Below are positions 1 through 6,330 of a DNA stretch of 13,640 bases, piece by piece. How positions within the stretch are numbered: position 1 is the stretch's first letter; every line of letters starts with the position of its first letter. The DNA is taken from positions 1-13,640 of the forward strand of contig DMIY01000173.1 of assembly GCA_003457075.1 (NCBI GenBank). The letters run 5' to 3'. The notes beneath the pieces are model-generated. The model was not told the origin of the DNA. It was given only the letters and a program-made list of their open reading frames with translations, and ran no database searches. The DNA comes from Desulfotomaculum sp. (GTDB lineage Bacteria > Bacillota > Desulfotomaculia > Desulfotomaculales > Nap2-2B). A program made the translations under genes and the position numbers.

Positions 1-796
1 GGTTACCTCCCGGTTTTCCAAACTCAGAACCCGCCGGATCAATTCCCACGGCAGTCAACCCCTGGATGACCATACTGCATGACTCCGGGTTCTCTACCCC
101 CCAGGATTCAAACCCGCCGTTTTCTTTTTGCACGCTTTGCAGGTACCTGATTGCCTTTTGCGCCACAGGGCTACCTTTTCTCTCCCCCAGGGCTCCCAAT
201 GCCATTAGAGCCATGCCTGTCGAATCAACGTCGGGTGTGTTTTTATCCGGAGCATACCAGCAAAATGAGCCGTCCTCGTGCTGCTGAGCAATAAGCCACT
301 GGCGCGCCTGCTCCCGCTCAGGAATCTGCGCCCCGGCAGAAGCAATGGCCAGTATGGCCCATGTATGTGCGTTGAGCAGATCTTGCCCGCCGGTGATCAC
401 GTTATCGGCAAACTTCCCGCCGGCAAGCTGTGCTTTTTGGATCTTCTCCAACAGGTTTTGTCCGCGATAATTAGAAGGGTCTTCCCCAATTGATAAAACA
501 AGAAAAACCATAATAGAGTAATTATTGGTTTCCCCTGTTGCCAGGCCAGCCAGCACCTTCGTACAGACATGTTCTACCAGAGTGCCTTTCAGATCCTGCC
601 CGGCGCCTGCAAACGCAATATAACTGAACGGCGAGAGAGGTCCTCTTTGCTTTTCCTGCACCAACAAATAGCTTACGGTTTGCTCAAGAGCCGGCCTGGC
701 ATCCTGGACCGTACCGGCATAAACAGGCAAAGCGACAGCAGACGGGAAAGCAATAAGTACAGTTGTTGCCAGGAAAAGTGCAATTAATTTTTTCAC
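1..796 (-). CDS. Secreted alpha/alpha-toroid (prenyltransferase-like repeat) protein, transcobalamin/intrinsic-factor-like; 3' end cut by window edge
   Basis: Seen: an open frame of 265 codons begins at GTG 796-794 and runs off the left edge without a stop. AAAGGAAG lies 8 nt before the GTG. The N-terminus (MKKLIALFLATTVLIAF... to about residue 28, ending PVYAG) is a typical signal peptide, so the protein is exported. The mature part has helical repeats of the squalene-cyclase/prenyltransferase alpha/alpha-toroid type, with the hallmarks QQHEDGSF, DVDSTGMALMALG and QKENGGFESWG followed by NPESCSMVIQGL. Known: this repeat style occurs in bacterial proteins that also carry DUF4430, and the same fold is the alpha domain of intrinsic factor and transcobalamin. 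It is the third gene after the cobalamin riboswitch, 45 bp behind the DUF4430 gene. Inferred: an extracellular cobalamin-binding or capture protein; a DUF4430 domain may follow outside the window. No catalytic Asp motif of a true cyclase is visible, so enzymatic activity is unlikely. The fold is a firm call; the ligand is inferred from context. Confidence 0.8.
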   Translation of the reverse strand, partial: MKKLIALFLATTVLIAFPSAVALPVYAGTVQDARPALEQTVSYLLVQEKQRGPLSPFSYIAFAGAGQDLKGTLVEHVCTKVLAGLATGETNNYSIMVFLVLSIGEDPSNYRGQNLLEKIQKAQLAGGKFADNVITGGQDLLNAHTWAILAIASAGAQIPEREQARQWLIAQQHEDGSFCWYAPDKNTPDVDSTGMALMALGALGERKGSPVAQKAIRYLQSVQKENGGFESWGVENPESCSMVIQGLTAVGIDPAGSEFGKPGGN

Positions 797-841
797 GGGT
801 GCAACTTCCTTTCTTTATGATTAAAGCTGCTTGTAGCCACT

Positions 842-1561
842 TTAAAGTTTACTTCCTTTTTCCGGGGAGGAGGTTAAAATTTCCCAGACAGGAGACGGGG
901 AACCTATGCTGGAACTGTACCACCAGATTATCCGGTCACCTTCCCGCACAGACCTCTTAGCAGCCGAAACCACCGGGACTTCGCTATTAACCTTGTACAC
1001 CCAACCCGACTGGCCGGAATTTCGCTGGCCGGCAATGGCCTCCACAAAATCCGGCCATTTAACTGATGTGTTATAAGAAAGATTCGTAGCATCCAGGGCT
1101 CCTAAGGCAGTAAGGCCCCAGGCGTTTTCCCCGGTTACCCGTACCTCATCCGGTCCGAAGAGGGGTTTTCCATCTTTCCCTACCACGGCAACGCCAACTT
1201 TTATTTCCTCTTTATCTATTTTTACCTCAGAATTTATTTTCTCCTTATTTATAGAAACTTCTTCTACTGTAGAGACCCCTTTTGCAGGTGCTTTACCCGT
1301 GCCTGTGCTTCCTGCACCCGGCCCCTGCCCGCTTTGGCTTGCTTTAACTACAGGATTTCCCGAAAGACGGACGGTTCCGGAAGAATCCTGGCTTTGGACC
1401 TGAGCCGGGAGTTTTAATGAAACAGAGGAGTCCGGGTTGTTTTTTGTTATTGCGTTTTGGTGCCGGGGGTCAGGCTGATAATCCTTATTTGTATATATTA
1501 CCGGTACCAGCAAACCCAGCAACAACAAAACAAGAGGAATAAAATACAATTTCTTTTTCAT
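842..1561 (-). CDS. Membrane-anchored DUF4430 (transcobalamin-like C-terminal domain) protein
   Basis: Seen: 239 residues. One hydrophobic N-terminal segment (about residues 5-23, FIPLVLLLLGLLVPVI) can serve as uncleaved anchor or signal peptide. Residues 30-118 form a low-complexity Ser/Gly/Pro/Lys-rich linker with the repeated element INKEKI/IDKEEI. Residues about 120-216 match DUF4430: VxVxGKDG start, a central GLTALGALDAT helix, the SGWVYKVN core and the closing EGDRIIWWYSSS. Known: DUF4430 resembles the beta domain of transcobalamin and intrinsic factor, which closes over cobalamin. The gene lies between two alpha/alpha-toroid genes and downstream of a B12 riboswitch, so a role in cobalamin binding at the outer face of the membrane is inferred. 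The start is ATG 1561-1559. The nearest purine-rich stretch (GAGAGGGG) is about 16 nt upstream, too far for a good ribosome site, so translation may be coupled or weak; an in-frame stop just upstream rules out a longer protein. Confidence 0.85.
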   Translation of the reverse strand: MKKKLYFIPLVLLLLGLLVPVIYTNKDYQPDPRHQNAITKNNPDSSVSLKLPAQVQSQDSSGTVRLSGNPVVKASQSGQGPGAGSTGTGKAPAKGVSTVEEVSINKEKINSEVKIDKEEIKVGVAVVGKDGKPLFGPDEVRVTGENAWGLTALGALDATNLSYNTSVKWPDFVEAIAGQRNSGQSGWVYKVNSEVPVVSAAKRSVREGDRIIWWYSSSIGSPSPVWEILTSSPEKGSKL

Positions 1562-1659
1562 AAAAAGCTAAGCTATACCCCTCTCTTTTTTCATTAAAGG
1601 CATACCGGAAGCAGATTAAAACCTGCCCCCGGTCAATTATCTTTTAAGCACCCAGTTGA

Positions 1660-4500
1660 TCAGCTTTCCAGCATCCGGTAAACCATAACTGCACATTCTG
1701 CCCTGGTCACCGCATCCTGTGGTCTGATGGTACCGTCGGGATAGCCCTTTACCAGTTGCCCCACCACTCCAGCAGCCACGCTGTTTTTAGCCCAGGAGGA
1801 AATCTTAGCGGCATCAGTAAAAGGTAGTATTTCACCGGTAGAAGTTGGCAGGTCCAGCGCTCTGACCAGAACAGTTGTCAGTTCCTCACGGGTAATCCCC
1901 TGATCCGGCCGGAAAATACCGTCTTCATATCCTTTGACCAGGCCAGCGGCAAATGCGGCAGAAACGCTGCCGGCATACCACTCATTTTCTCTTACATCCT
2001 TAAATTCCGCGCTCCCGGTCGCCGCCGGCACGTCCAGAGCCCTAACCAGCAAACTGGTCAGTTCGGCTCTGGTGATTGCCCGTTCCGGTGCAAAGCGCTT
2101 TTGGTCGATGCCTCCGACGATACCGGCGCCGGCTAAAACCTCGATAGTGTTTTTAGCCCACTTGCAGCTTGTCCCCGTTACATCCTCAAATGACTTTCTT
2201 TCCTCTCTGGCCAGAACGGTAAAACTTGAAAAATGTTTGATTTTAGCCAGAACCAGTCCACCAGTCAGATCCGCTACAGCAGGAATGGCCACCCATCTCT
2301 GGTTGGCTTTATCGTACCAGGCCAGAACTAGCTTTTCCGGATTAACTATAGGCGGAACAGCCAAACGCAAAGTTAAAGTTGCCGGCTCAACAAAGGTAAT
2401 GCCTTCAGGCTTGAACTCGTAAAGTGAAGACACCTGCCGGAACCCCGCCGGGACTCCCGGGATGCTTTCAGTCTGCCGGGTTTCCTTAATGCTTATCTCC
2501 ACGTCCTGGCTCAAGGCTTTCGCCGGGACTTCCAGAGCCAGCTTGCCTTTGCCTTCGGTCAACACAGCTCCTTTACCGGCGGTTACCTTCTGAACGATAT
2601 CAACTGTACCTGTATCGAGTTCTTTTTTTAAATTTAACCTGTCCAGCCAGGTTAATGGTTTTTCACCTTCAACTATCACTACTGCCTTTGCCGTCTCTCC
2701 TACCGGCCCCATTTCAGTTGCTCCTTGCTTTAATCCGAGAAGCTCAGACAGCTTGTCTAAGGTTTCTTTAGCCTGCCAAGAGAGGTTTATGCTTCCGGAT
2801 ATTTTCTTTTCTTCGTCCGTTTTAGCAACGTCCCTGCTTCCTCCTGCTTCCGGTACACTACGGACATAAAACCAGACAATCTTATCCCCATCATTCAAAA
2901 GATAGTCTTTTGCCGCTACTTGGATTTCGCTTTCGTTAACCTTACAGCACCACCCGCTGGTAGCGCCGTATTGCTTTTCTTTAAGTCCGTTAATGCCCGT
3001 AACATAAGACCTGCCATAAGTTTCACTAAATGTCACATCTGCACCGAGTTTCAACAAAGCGTCCAGGGCATTCTTTTCCTGGCCGGCCAAACTTACTGTC
3101 TGCCCGGGGTAGATTACCGCACCGTCAAGGCCGGAAACAGCAACCGTAACGGAGATTACATCTTGTCCTCCACCTCCGCCGGGAGGATTAGATGGAATCA
3201 CAACAGGCAACGTTTTTCCTGTTAAAGCACATAAGGAATCTGCTGCCAAAGCTAAGGGATCAAAAGCCGGAAACCCAGGCATATACCAGAAAGATCCGTC
3301 AGGCTTTTGTAAACTTAAAAGGTGGGTTACTGCATTTTTATCCTGGGTCCAGCCAGAACCCTGCGGATCTTCACCGGCAGCAACTAAAGCCATAATTACC
3401 CGTGCATCAGACCACCCGTCAGGCTCATTTCCCCAGAGAGGATTGCAGATAAATCCGCCATCAGCGCTCTGATTGTTTTTCAAATAAACCAGCGCCTTTT
3501 TTAAGGCACTGCCCTCTGATTTATCATTATCCCCCAAAGCTACCAGTGCTCTGACCACATCTGCTGTAGTATTGGAATCACTCAGGTAACCACCCCAGGG
3601 GTCATTTTGATCCGTGGTATAACCCCAACCGCCATCAATATTTTGGCAATCCACCAGCCATTGCCGGGCGCTCTCAATATCATGTATTGACTGACCGGCT
3701 GCCTTTAAAGCCAGAATTGACCACACATGGCTGTTGACGAGTTTTGCTTCCCAGTCTTTTCCATAATGGCCATTTCCGTCCTGGGCAACTTTTATTTCTC
3801 CAACTAAATTTACTCCGCCAAAGTTTAAAAACCTGGCTTCCCACGCATTGTCAAAATAAGCGGCTGCAGATACGGACAAAAGAAGACGGGCATAATCGGT
3901 AAGTTGCCCGAAATAAGTATTCAGGTTGTTTGTTTCTTTAAGTTCCCTAATGTAATTTTCCTGGTAAACAAGGTGGCTTACGCTTTCCTTTTGCCAGTCA
4001 GCGCCGTTTGGATTTTCTCCTGCTGTTGCCAATGCAACCATCGCCCAGTCATTTAAAAAACCATCCGGACGCTGATGGTTGCGCAGATACACCAATATCT
4101 TTTTTAAGGGGTTACTTTTAGCTTCCCAAGGATAGACCATCAAGGGAAGTTCTCCTCTTACTCCTTCGTAAACCGCATAAACCGTAGTACCGACTGCATC
4201 CCATCGTCCGGGTCCTAAAATACCCGCCGGTGTAAACATTGCCTGGGTAACACCTGGTTCTAAGGCGCCGGCAGCCGGATCAGTTATCCCCCAGGATACT
4301 TCCCGTTGCAGATCGCCCAACCCGTCATCGTATACAGAAGCCGTTATAGAAACGGATCCATCACCACTATAAAGGACGCTATCGCCTTCAATATTCAGCC
4401 TTACCGAAGTCACTGCCCCCTGAGCGGGAAAGGCAAAGACAAATGTTATTAAAAACAAGAATACCAGCCATAAAGCAATACCTTTATTTATATACCGCAA
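1660..4500 (-). CDS. SLH-anchored surface protein with alpha/alpha toroid plus DUF4430 (bacterial transcobalamin-like protein)
   Basis: Seen: 946 residues from TTG 4500-4498. AGGGAGGAG lies 7 nt before this TTG and the encoded N-terminus (MRYINKGIALW... FAFPAQGA, 1-29) is a classic signal peptide. An in-frame ATG at 4572 would add 24 residues from inside a REP-like repeat and spoil the signal peptide. Order: Ig-like beta domain about 30-128; alpha/alpha-toroid repeats about 130-431 (NIDGGWGY, SADGGFI, KPDGSFWY, each following a YLxNxQ-like helix); Pro/Gly linker SNPPGGGGGQ; DUF4430 about 448-548 (GWCCKVN core, DGDKIVWFYV end); ZU5-like beta domain about 600-765 (SSLYEFKPEGITF, HFSSFTVL); three SLH repeats about 770-945 (RAITRAELTSLL, QGITREELTTVL, DAVTRAECAVMV). 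Known: SLH triplets bind pyruvylated secondary cell-wall polymer; toroid plus DUF4430 resembles intrinsic factor. It is the first gene after a cobalamin riboswitch. Inferred: wall-tethered capture of cobalamin or a relative. A purely structural S-layer role is the alternative. Confidence 0.88.
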   Translation of the reverse strand: MRYINKGIALWLVFLFLITFVFAFPAQGAVTSVRLNIEGDSVLYSGDGSVSITASVYDDGLGDLQREVSWGITDPAAGALEPGVTQAMFTPAGILGPGRWDAVGTTVYAVYEGVRGELPLMVYPWEAKSNPLKKILVYLRNHQRPDGFLNDWAMVALATAGENPNGADWQKESVSHLVYQENYIRELKETNNLNTYFGQLTDYARLLLSVSAAAYFDNAWEARFLNFGGVNLVGEIKVAQDGNGHYGKDWEAKLVNSHVWSILALKAAGQSIHDIESARQWLVDCQNIDGGWGYTTDQNDPWGGYLSDSNTTADVVRALVALGDNDKSEGSALKKALVYLKNNQSADGGFICNPLWGNEPDGWSDARVIMALVAAGEDPQGSGWTQDKNAVTHLLSLQKPDGSFWYMPGFPAFDPLALAADSLCALTGKTLPVVIPSNPPGGGGGQDVISVTVAVSGLDGAVIYPGQTVSLAGQEKNALDALLKLGADVTFSETYGRSYVTGINGLKEKQYGATSGWCCKVNESEIQVAAKDYLLNDGDKIVWFYVRSVPEAGGSRDVAKTDEEKKISGSINLSWQAKETLDKLSELLGLKQGATEMGPVGETAKAVVIVEGEKPLTWLDRLNLKKELDTGTVDIVQKVTAGKGAVLTEGKGKLALEVPAKALSQDVEISIKETRQTESIPGVPAGFRQVSSLYEFKPEGITFVEPATLTLRLAVPPIVNPEKLVLAWYDKANQRWVAIPAVADLTGGLVLAKIKHFSSFTVLAREERKSFEDVTGTSCKWAKNTIEVLAGAGIVGGIDQKRFAPERAITRAELTSLLVRALDVPAATGSAEFKDVRENEWYAGSVSAAFAAGLVKGYEDGIFRPDQGITREELTTVLVRALDLPTSTGEILPFTDAAKISSWAKNSVAAGVVGQLVKGYPDGTIRPQDAVTRAECAVMVYRMLES

Positions 4501-4553
4501 ACGAGCACTCCTCCCTACTTTTTTAAAACTAAATACGCCATTGGGGACAATAC

Positions 4554-4628
4554 GCCATGGGGACGGTTCCATCGTCTTCCCTTCGGCCCTTCGCTACGCT
4601 TCGGGGACGCTCGAACCGTCCCCATGGC
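4554..4628. repeat. REP-like palindromic element in the riboswitch-gene leader
   Basis: A perfect 16-bp inverted repeat, GCCATGGGGACGGTTC (4554-4569) against GAACCGTCCCCATGGC (4613-4628), encloses 43 bp that can itself fold further (CGTC..GACG and CCC..GGG near its ends). A degenerate direct copy of the left arm (CGCCATTGGGGACAA, from 4537) abuts it. Elements with a GGGGACGGTTC core are typical short palindromic repeats of Clostridia genomes (recalled, not checked). In the minus-strand transcript it would form a very stable hairpin between the riboswitch terminator and the TTG start, where it could protect or attenuate the message. Confidence 0.75.
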
Positions 4629-4678
4629 TCCGCTAACTTTTAAATTACGCTGTAGTGTTAGTTACTCCTCCCCTCACC

Positions 4679-4723
4679 AAAATTAAAAACTCCAGTTTCT
4701 TCCCTTTAAGAAGAACTGGAGTT
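4679..4723 (-). terminator. Riboswitch expression-platform intrinsic terminator
   Basis: On the minus strand AACTCCAG (4723-4716) pairs with CTGGAGTT (4695-4688). The stem is extended by TTCTT/AAGAA, closed by a short AAAGGG-type loop and followed by the T-run TTTTTAATTTT (about 4690-4680). It lies 58 nt after the aptamer and 180 nt before the SLH gene start. This is the usual OFF arrangement: with cobalamin bound the terminator forms and the surface-protein genes are not transcribed. The antiterminator partner was not resolved by eye. Confidence 0.85.
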
Positions 4724-4780
4724 ACAGTTACACCGCACCCGGCACCGCCTTCTCCATGGGAAGCCATAATAAGCACCACA

Positions 4781-4949
4781 TGCCCGGGCAGGTCTCCTGA
4801 CTCATGGGTTACCCATTCTATTGCAAGAACTAAGATGCCTGTCTAAGCAGAATTCTTAACGAGCAGCTTCCCATTTACAGTGGCCCGACCGTCCAGGATT
4901 TGCACCTGGTTCCCTATTCTCCCTTGCTTTTGGCAAAGGCACCCGGACA
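4781..4949 (-). promoter_or_regulatory. Cobalamin (B12) riboswitch aptamer
   Basis: On the minus strand the conserved B12 box GAGTCAGGAGACCTGCC is read at 4803-4787, and the core GCCACTGT at 4884-4877. The upstream consensus parts GGTGCCTTTGCCAAAAG, AGGGAA and CCAGGTGCAAATCCTGG also match the class-I cobalamin aptamer order. P1 closes as TGTCCGGG (4949-4942) against CCCGGGCA (4788-4781), eight pairs with one G-U. A candidate kissing loop pairs ATGGGAAG (4874-4867, after the GCCACTG core) with CTTCCCAT (4763-4756) just past the B12 box, as expected for L5-L13. The known ligands of the class are adenosyl- or hydroxocobalamin. It controls the three minus-strand surface-protein genes downstream. 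Confidence 0.95.
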
Positions 4950-4982
4950 CGAACACTATTCAATTAATCAACAATCAAAGTT

Positions 4983-5012
4983 ATTTTAACATATTTCCAC
5001 TACGGTTGTCCA
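4983..5012 (-). promoter_or_regulatory. Candidate promoter of the riboswitch transcript
   Basis: Minus strand: TGGACA (5012-5007), an 18-nt spacer, then TAAAAT (4988-4983). This would start transcription near 4976, about 27 nt before the aptamer P1 stem. The hexamers are acceptable sigma-A matches and the position fits, but no transcript evidence is available. Confidence 0.5.
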
Positions 5013-5050
5013 GTAAAGATTTTGTCCTCACATGCTATTTGCAATTAAAA

Positions 5051-5380
5051 TTATAGCTTTATCGCCGCAATAACTCCTCCGAAACCTACTACTAATATTC
5101 CTATAACCCAATAACGTAAAGTATCTATTTTTTCGTCCAATTTACCAATCTCTTCTTTAAGTTCCTGTCGAGAACTCATTTGCTCCGTTTTCAGCTTACT
5201 AAATTCTTCTTTGAATTCCCGACGTAAATTATCTTCCACAGCTTCTATTTTCGCAGACAATTTTTGTTCCACAGCTTCTATTTTCGCAGACAGCTTCTGC
5301 TCTACCCCATCTATACGATTCGCCAAATAGAAAAATGCCCCCGGCTGCTCCTTTACTTCCAGCACCTTTTCTTCCGGCAT
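5051..5380 (-). CDS. Small coiled-coil protein with C-terminal transmembrane anchor
   Basis: Seen: 109 residues from ATG 5380-5378, chosen because AGGAAGG lies 8 nt upstream; the in-frame GTG at 5389 overlaps that ribosome site. Residues about 15-85 are a charged heptad/hendecad-like coiled coil rich in Glu and Lys. It contains two perfect tandem copies of VEQKLSAKIEA encoded by a 33-bp DNA duplication. A single membrane helix follows (YWVIGILVVGFGGVIAAI) and the tail is KL, so the bulk of the chain should be cytoplasmic or extended along the membrane. The layout resembles short DUF1640-like or phage-type coiled-coil membrane proteins, but I do not recognise a specific family. It is transcribed away from rnhA and reads toward the B12 riboswitch region. 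Function unknown; oligomerisation at the membrane is all that can be inferred. Confidence 0.75.
   Translation of the reverse strand: MPEEKVLEVKEQPGAFFYLANRIDGVEQKLSAKIEAVEQKLSAKIEAVEDNLRREFKEEFSKLKTEQMSSRQELKEEIGKLDEKIDTLRYWVIGILVVGFGGVIAAIKL
5237..5302. repeat. 33-bp tandem duplication inside the coiled-coil gene
   Basis: Two adjacent 33-bp units (5237-5269 and 5270-5302), both starting CACAGCTTCTATTTTCGCAG, differ only at a few positions near their ends. They encode the same 11 residues twice, so the coiled coil is lengthened by one hendecad without changing register. Confidence 0.85.
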
Positions 5381-5420
5381 TGCTGTCACCTTCCTTCACC
5401 CCTAACGTACCTATATATGA

Positions 5421-5426
5421 ATTATA
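5421..5426 (-). promoter_or_regulatory. Candidate -10 element for the coiled-coil gene
   Basis: TATAAT on the minus strand, about 40 nt before the ATG at 5380. No convincing -35 hexamer lies 16-18 nt upstream, so the promoter, if real, is weak or activator-dependent. Confidence 0.35.
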
Positions 5427-5568
5427 TCACTTCTGAAACAACAAGGGAAGCCTTTACAGGTTAATTATAAGGCTGACAATCTAAAACAGGTTTTCCCGTT
5501 AAAACACCCGCTATCAGTCCTGCCTTGAAATGCTTTTATTAAACAGAAAAAAGGGGAATTCCTAGATT

Positions 5569-5687
5569 TGTGATGATTATCACGAACCTAAAAGGCTTGT
5601 GAAAATTATCACGTCATGTTTCGTAGGCTAAACCTGGATTATGTTACAGTTTTCACAATACTACATAACCATGTTACATTTTTCACA
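5569..5687. promoter_or_regulatory. Cluster of four CRP/FNR- or Rex-like operator candidates
   Basis: Four 16-bp imperfect palindromes of the form TGTGA-N6-TMACR occur within 119 bp: TGTGATGATTATCACG (5569-5584), TGTGAAAATTATCACG (5598-5613), TGTTACAGTTTTCACA (5642-5657) and TGTTACATTTTTCACA (5672-5687). The last two are in the opposite orientation. Start-to-start spacings are 29, 44 and 30 bp, so each pair sits about three helical turns apart. The half-site TGTGA with six spacer bases is the CRP/FNR-family layout; TTGTGAA at sites 2 and 3 also fits redox-sensing Rex. The rest of the 383-bp intergenic region (5381-5763) shows only the two promoter candidates and no gene. Confidence 0.6.
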
Positions 5688-5697
5688 TATCAAAGTT

Positions 5698-5726
5698 ATA
5701 CCATAAAGTTGTAAGTGTTGTATAAT
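5698..5726 (+). promoter_or_regulatory. Candidate rnhA promoter
   Basis: A perfect TATAAT (5721-5726) with a G one base before its TG-like context (GTTGTATAAT) lies 37 bp before the rnhA ATG. The -35 region 17 bp upstream (TATACC, 5698-5703) is poor. The nearest operator candidate (5672-5687) is centred about 53 bp before the predicted start, so activation by its regulator is plausible. Confidence 0.5.
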
Positions 5727-5763
5727 AAGCTGGGTAAAAATTGATGGCGGACAGGTGGTTAAG

Positions 5764-6237
5764 ATGATCCAACTACCGGCAGTGGAGATTTATACTGACG
5801 GAGCGTGCAGCGGTAACCCAGGTCCTGGTGGCTACGGAATAATACTTAAGTACAAAGATGTTGAAAAGGAATTGTCTGGTGGATTCCTCCATACAACAAA
5901 CAACAGAATGGAACTGATGGCTGTGATCAAAGGGCTGGAAGCGTTAAAGCAGCCCTGCCGGGTTACATTGTACAGCGATAGCCAGTATATAATCAACGCC
6001 ATAAACAAGGGATGGATTAACAAATGGAGGGCCAATAACTGGTTTCGTTCCAAAGATAAACCTGCAAAAAACGCTGACTTATGGAAGAAACTCCTTTCCT
6101 CTGCCGAAAAACATAAGATCACCTGGATTTGGGTTAAGGGCCACAGCACCAATACATACAATAATCGTTGTGATCAACTGGCAGTGGAAGCCAGTATAAA
6201 ACATCCCCTGCCGGCAGATGAGGGGTTCTTAAAATGA
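5764..6237 (+). CDS. rnhA: Ribonuclease HI
   Basis: The enzyme cleaves the RNA strand of RNA-DNA hybrids in the cytoplasm (primer and R-loop removal). Seen: 157 residues from ATG 5764, chosen because AGGTGG ends 5 nt upstream; an in-frame GTG at 5755 is less well placed. The family core is intact: YTDGACSGNPGPGGYG (catalytic Asp12), TTNNRMELMA (Glu50), YSDSQY (Asp72), WVKGHS (His127) and RCDQLA (Asp137). The basic-protrusion region WINKWRANNWFRSKDKPAKN matches the E. coli type, and length and spacing are those of standard bacterial RNase HI. It stands alone on the plus strand, with an upstream operator cluster and a hairpin terminator 43 bp after the stop. The assignment is secure; regulation by the upstream sites is inferred. 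Confidence 0.97.
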   Translation: MIQLPAVEIYTDGACSGNPGPGGYGIILKYKDVEKELSGGFLHTTNNRMELMAVIKGLEALKQPCRVTLYSDSQYIINAINKGWINKWRANNWFRSKDKPAKNADLWKKLLSSAEKHKITWIWVKGHSTNTYNNRCDQLAVEASIKHPLPADEGFLK

Positions 6238-6279
6238 TGAGGGGAAATTATCAGAGTGGAAGCGCCGGGTAGCTCCGGG

Positions 6280-6330
6280 AAAACTTAAACGGGACTAAAT
6301 GTCCCGTTTAAGTTTTAAAGTCTTTTATTT
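6280..6330 (+). terminator. Hairpin terminator after rnhA
   Basis: A perfect 16-bp stem, AAAACTTAAACGGGAC (6280-6295) with GTCCCGTTTAAGTTTT (6301-6316), has a 5-nt loop TAAAT and is followed by AAAGTCTTTTATTT. It ends rnhA on the plus strand. Because the stem carries A-rich and T-rich flanks it can also stop the minus-strand transcript of the small acidic gene, whose stop codon is 9 bp from the stem. Confidence 0.88.

Noticed and set aside
278..787. Several plus-strand frames of about 70 codons near the left end
   Set aside because: They are antisense to the continuous minus-strand toroid protein that has a signal peptide, ribosome site and clear repeats.
1934..2422. A 162-codon plus-strand frame opposite the SLH domains
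   Set aside because: It lies wholly antisense to well-supported SLH and ZU5-like coding sequence and has no recognisable domain; it is a shadow of codon bias.
4781..4949. Possible selC (tRNA-Sec) gene in the structured region, given selA and selB in the window
   Set aside because: The region matches the B12 box, GCCACTG core and P1 of a cobalamin riboswitch; no acceptor stem, T-loop or CCA of a tRNA is present.
5569..5687. Regularly spaced short repeats as a mini CRISPR array
   Set aside because: Units are 16-bp palindromes in mixed orientation with spacers of 13-28 bp and no cas genes; operator sites explain them better.
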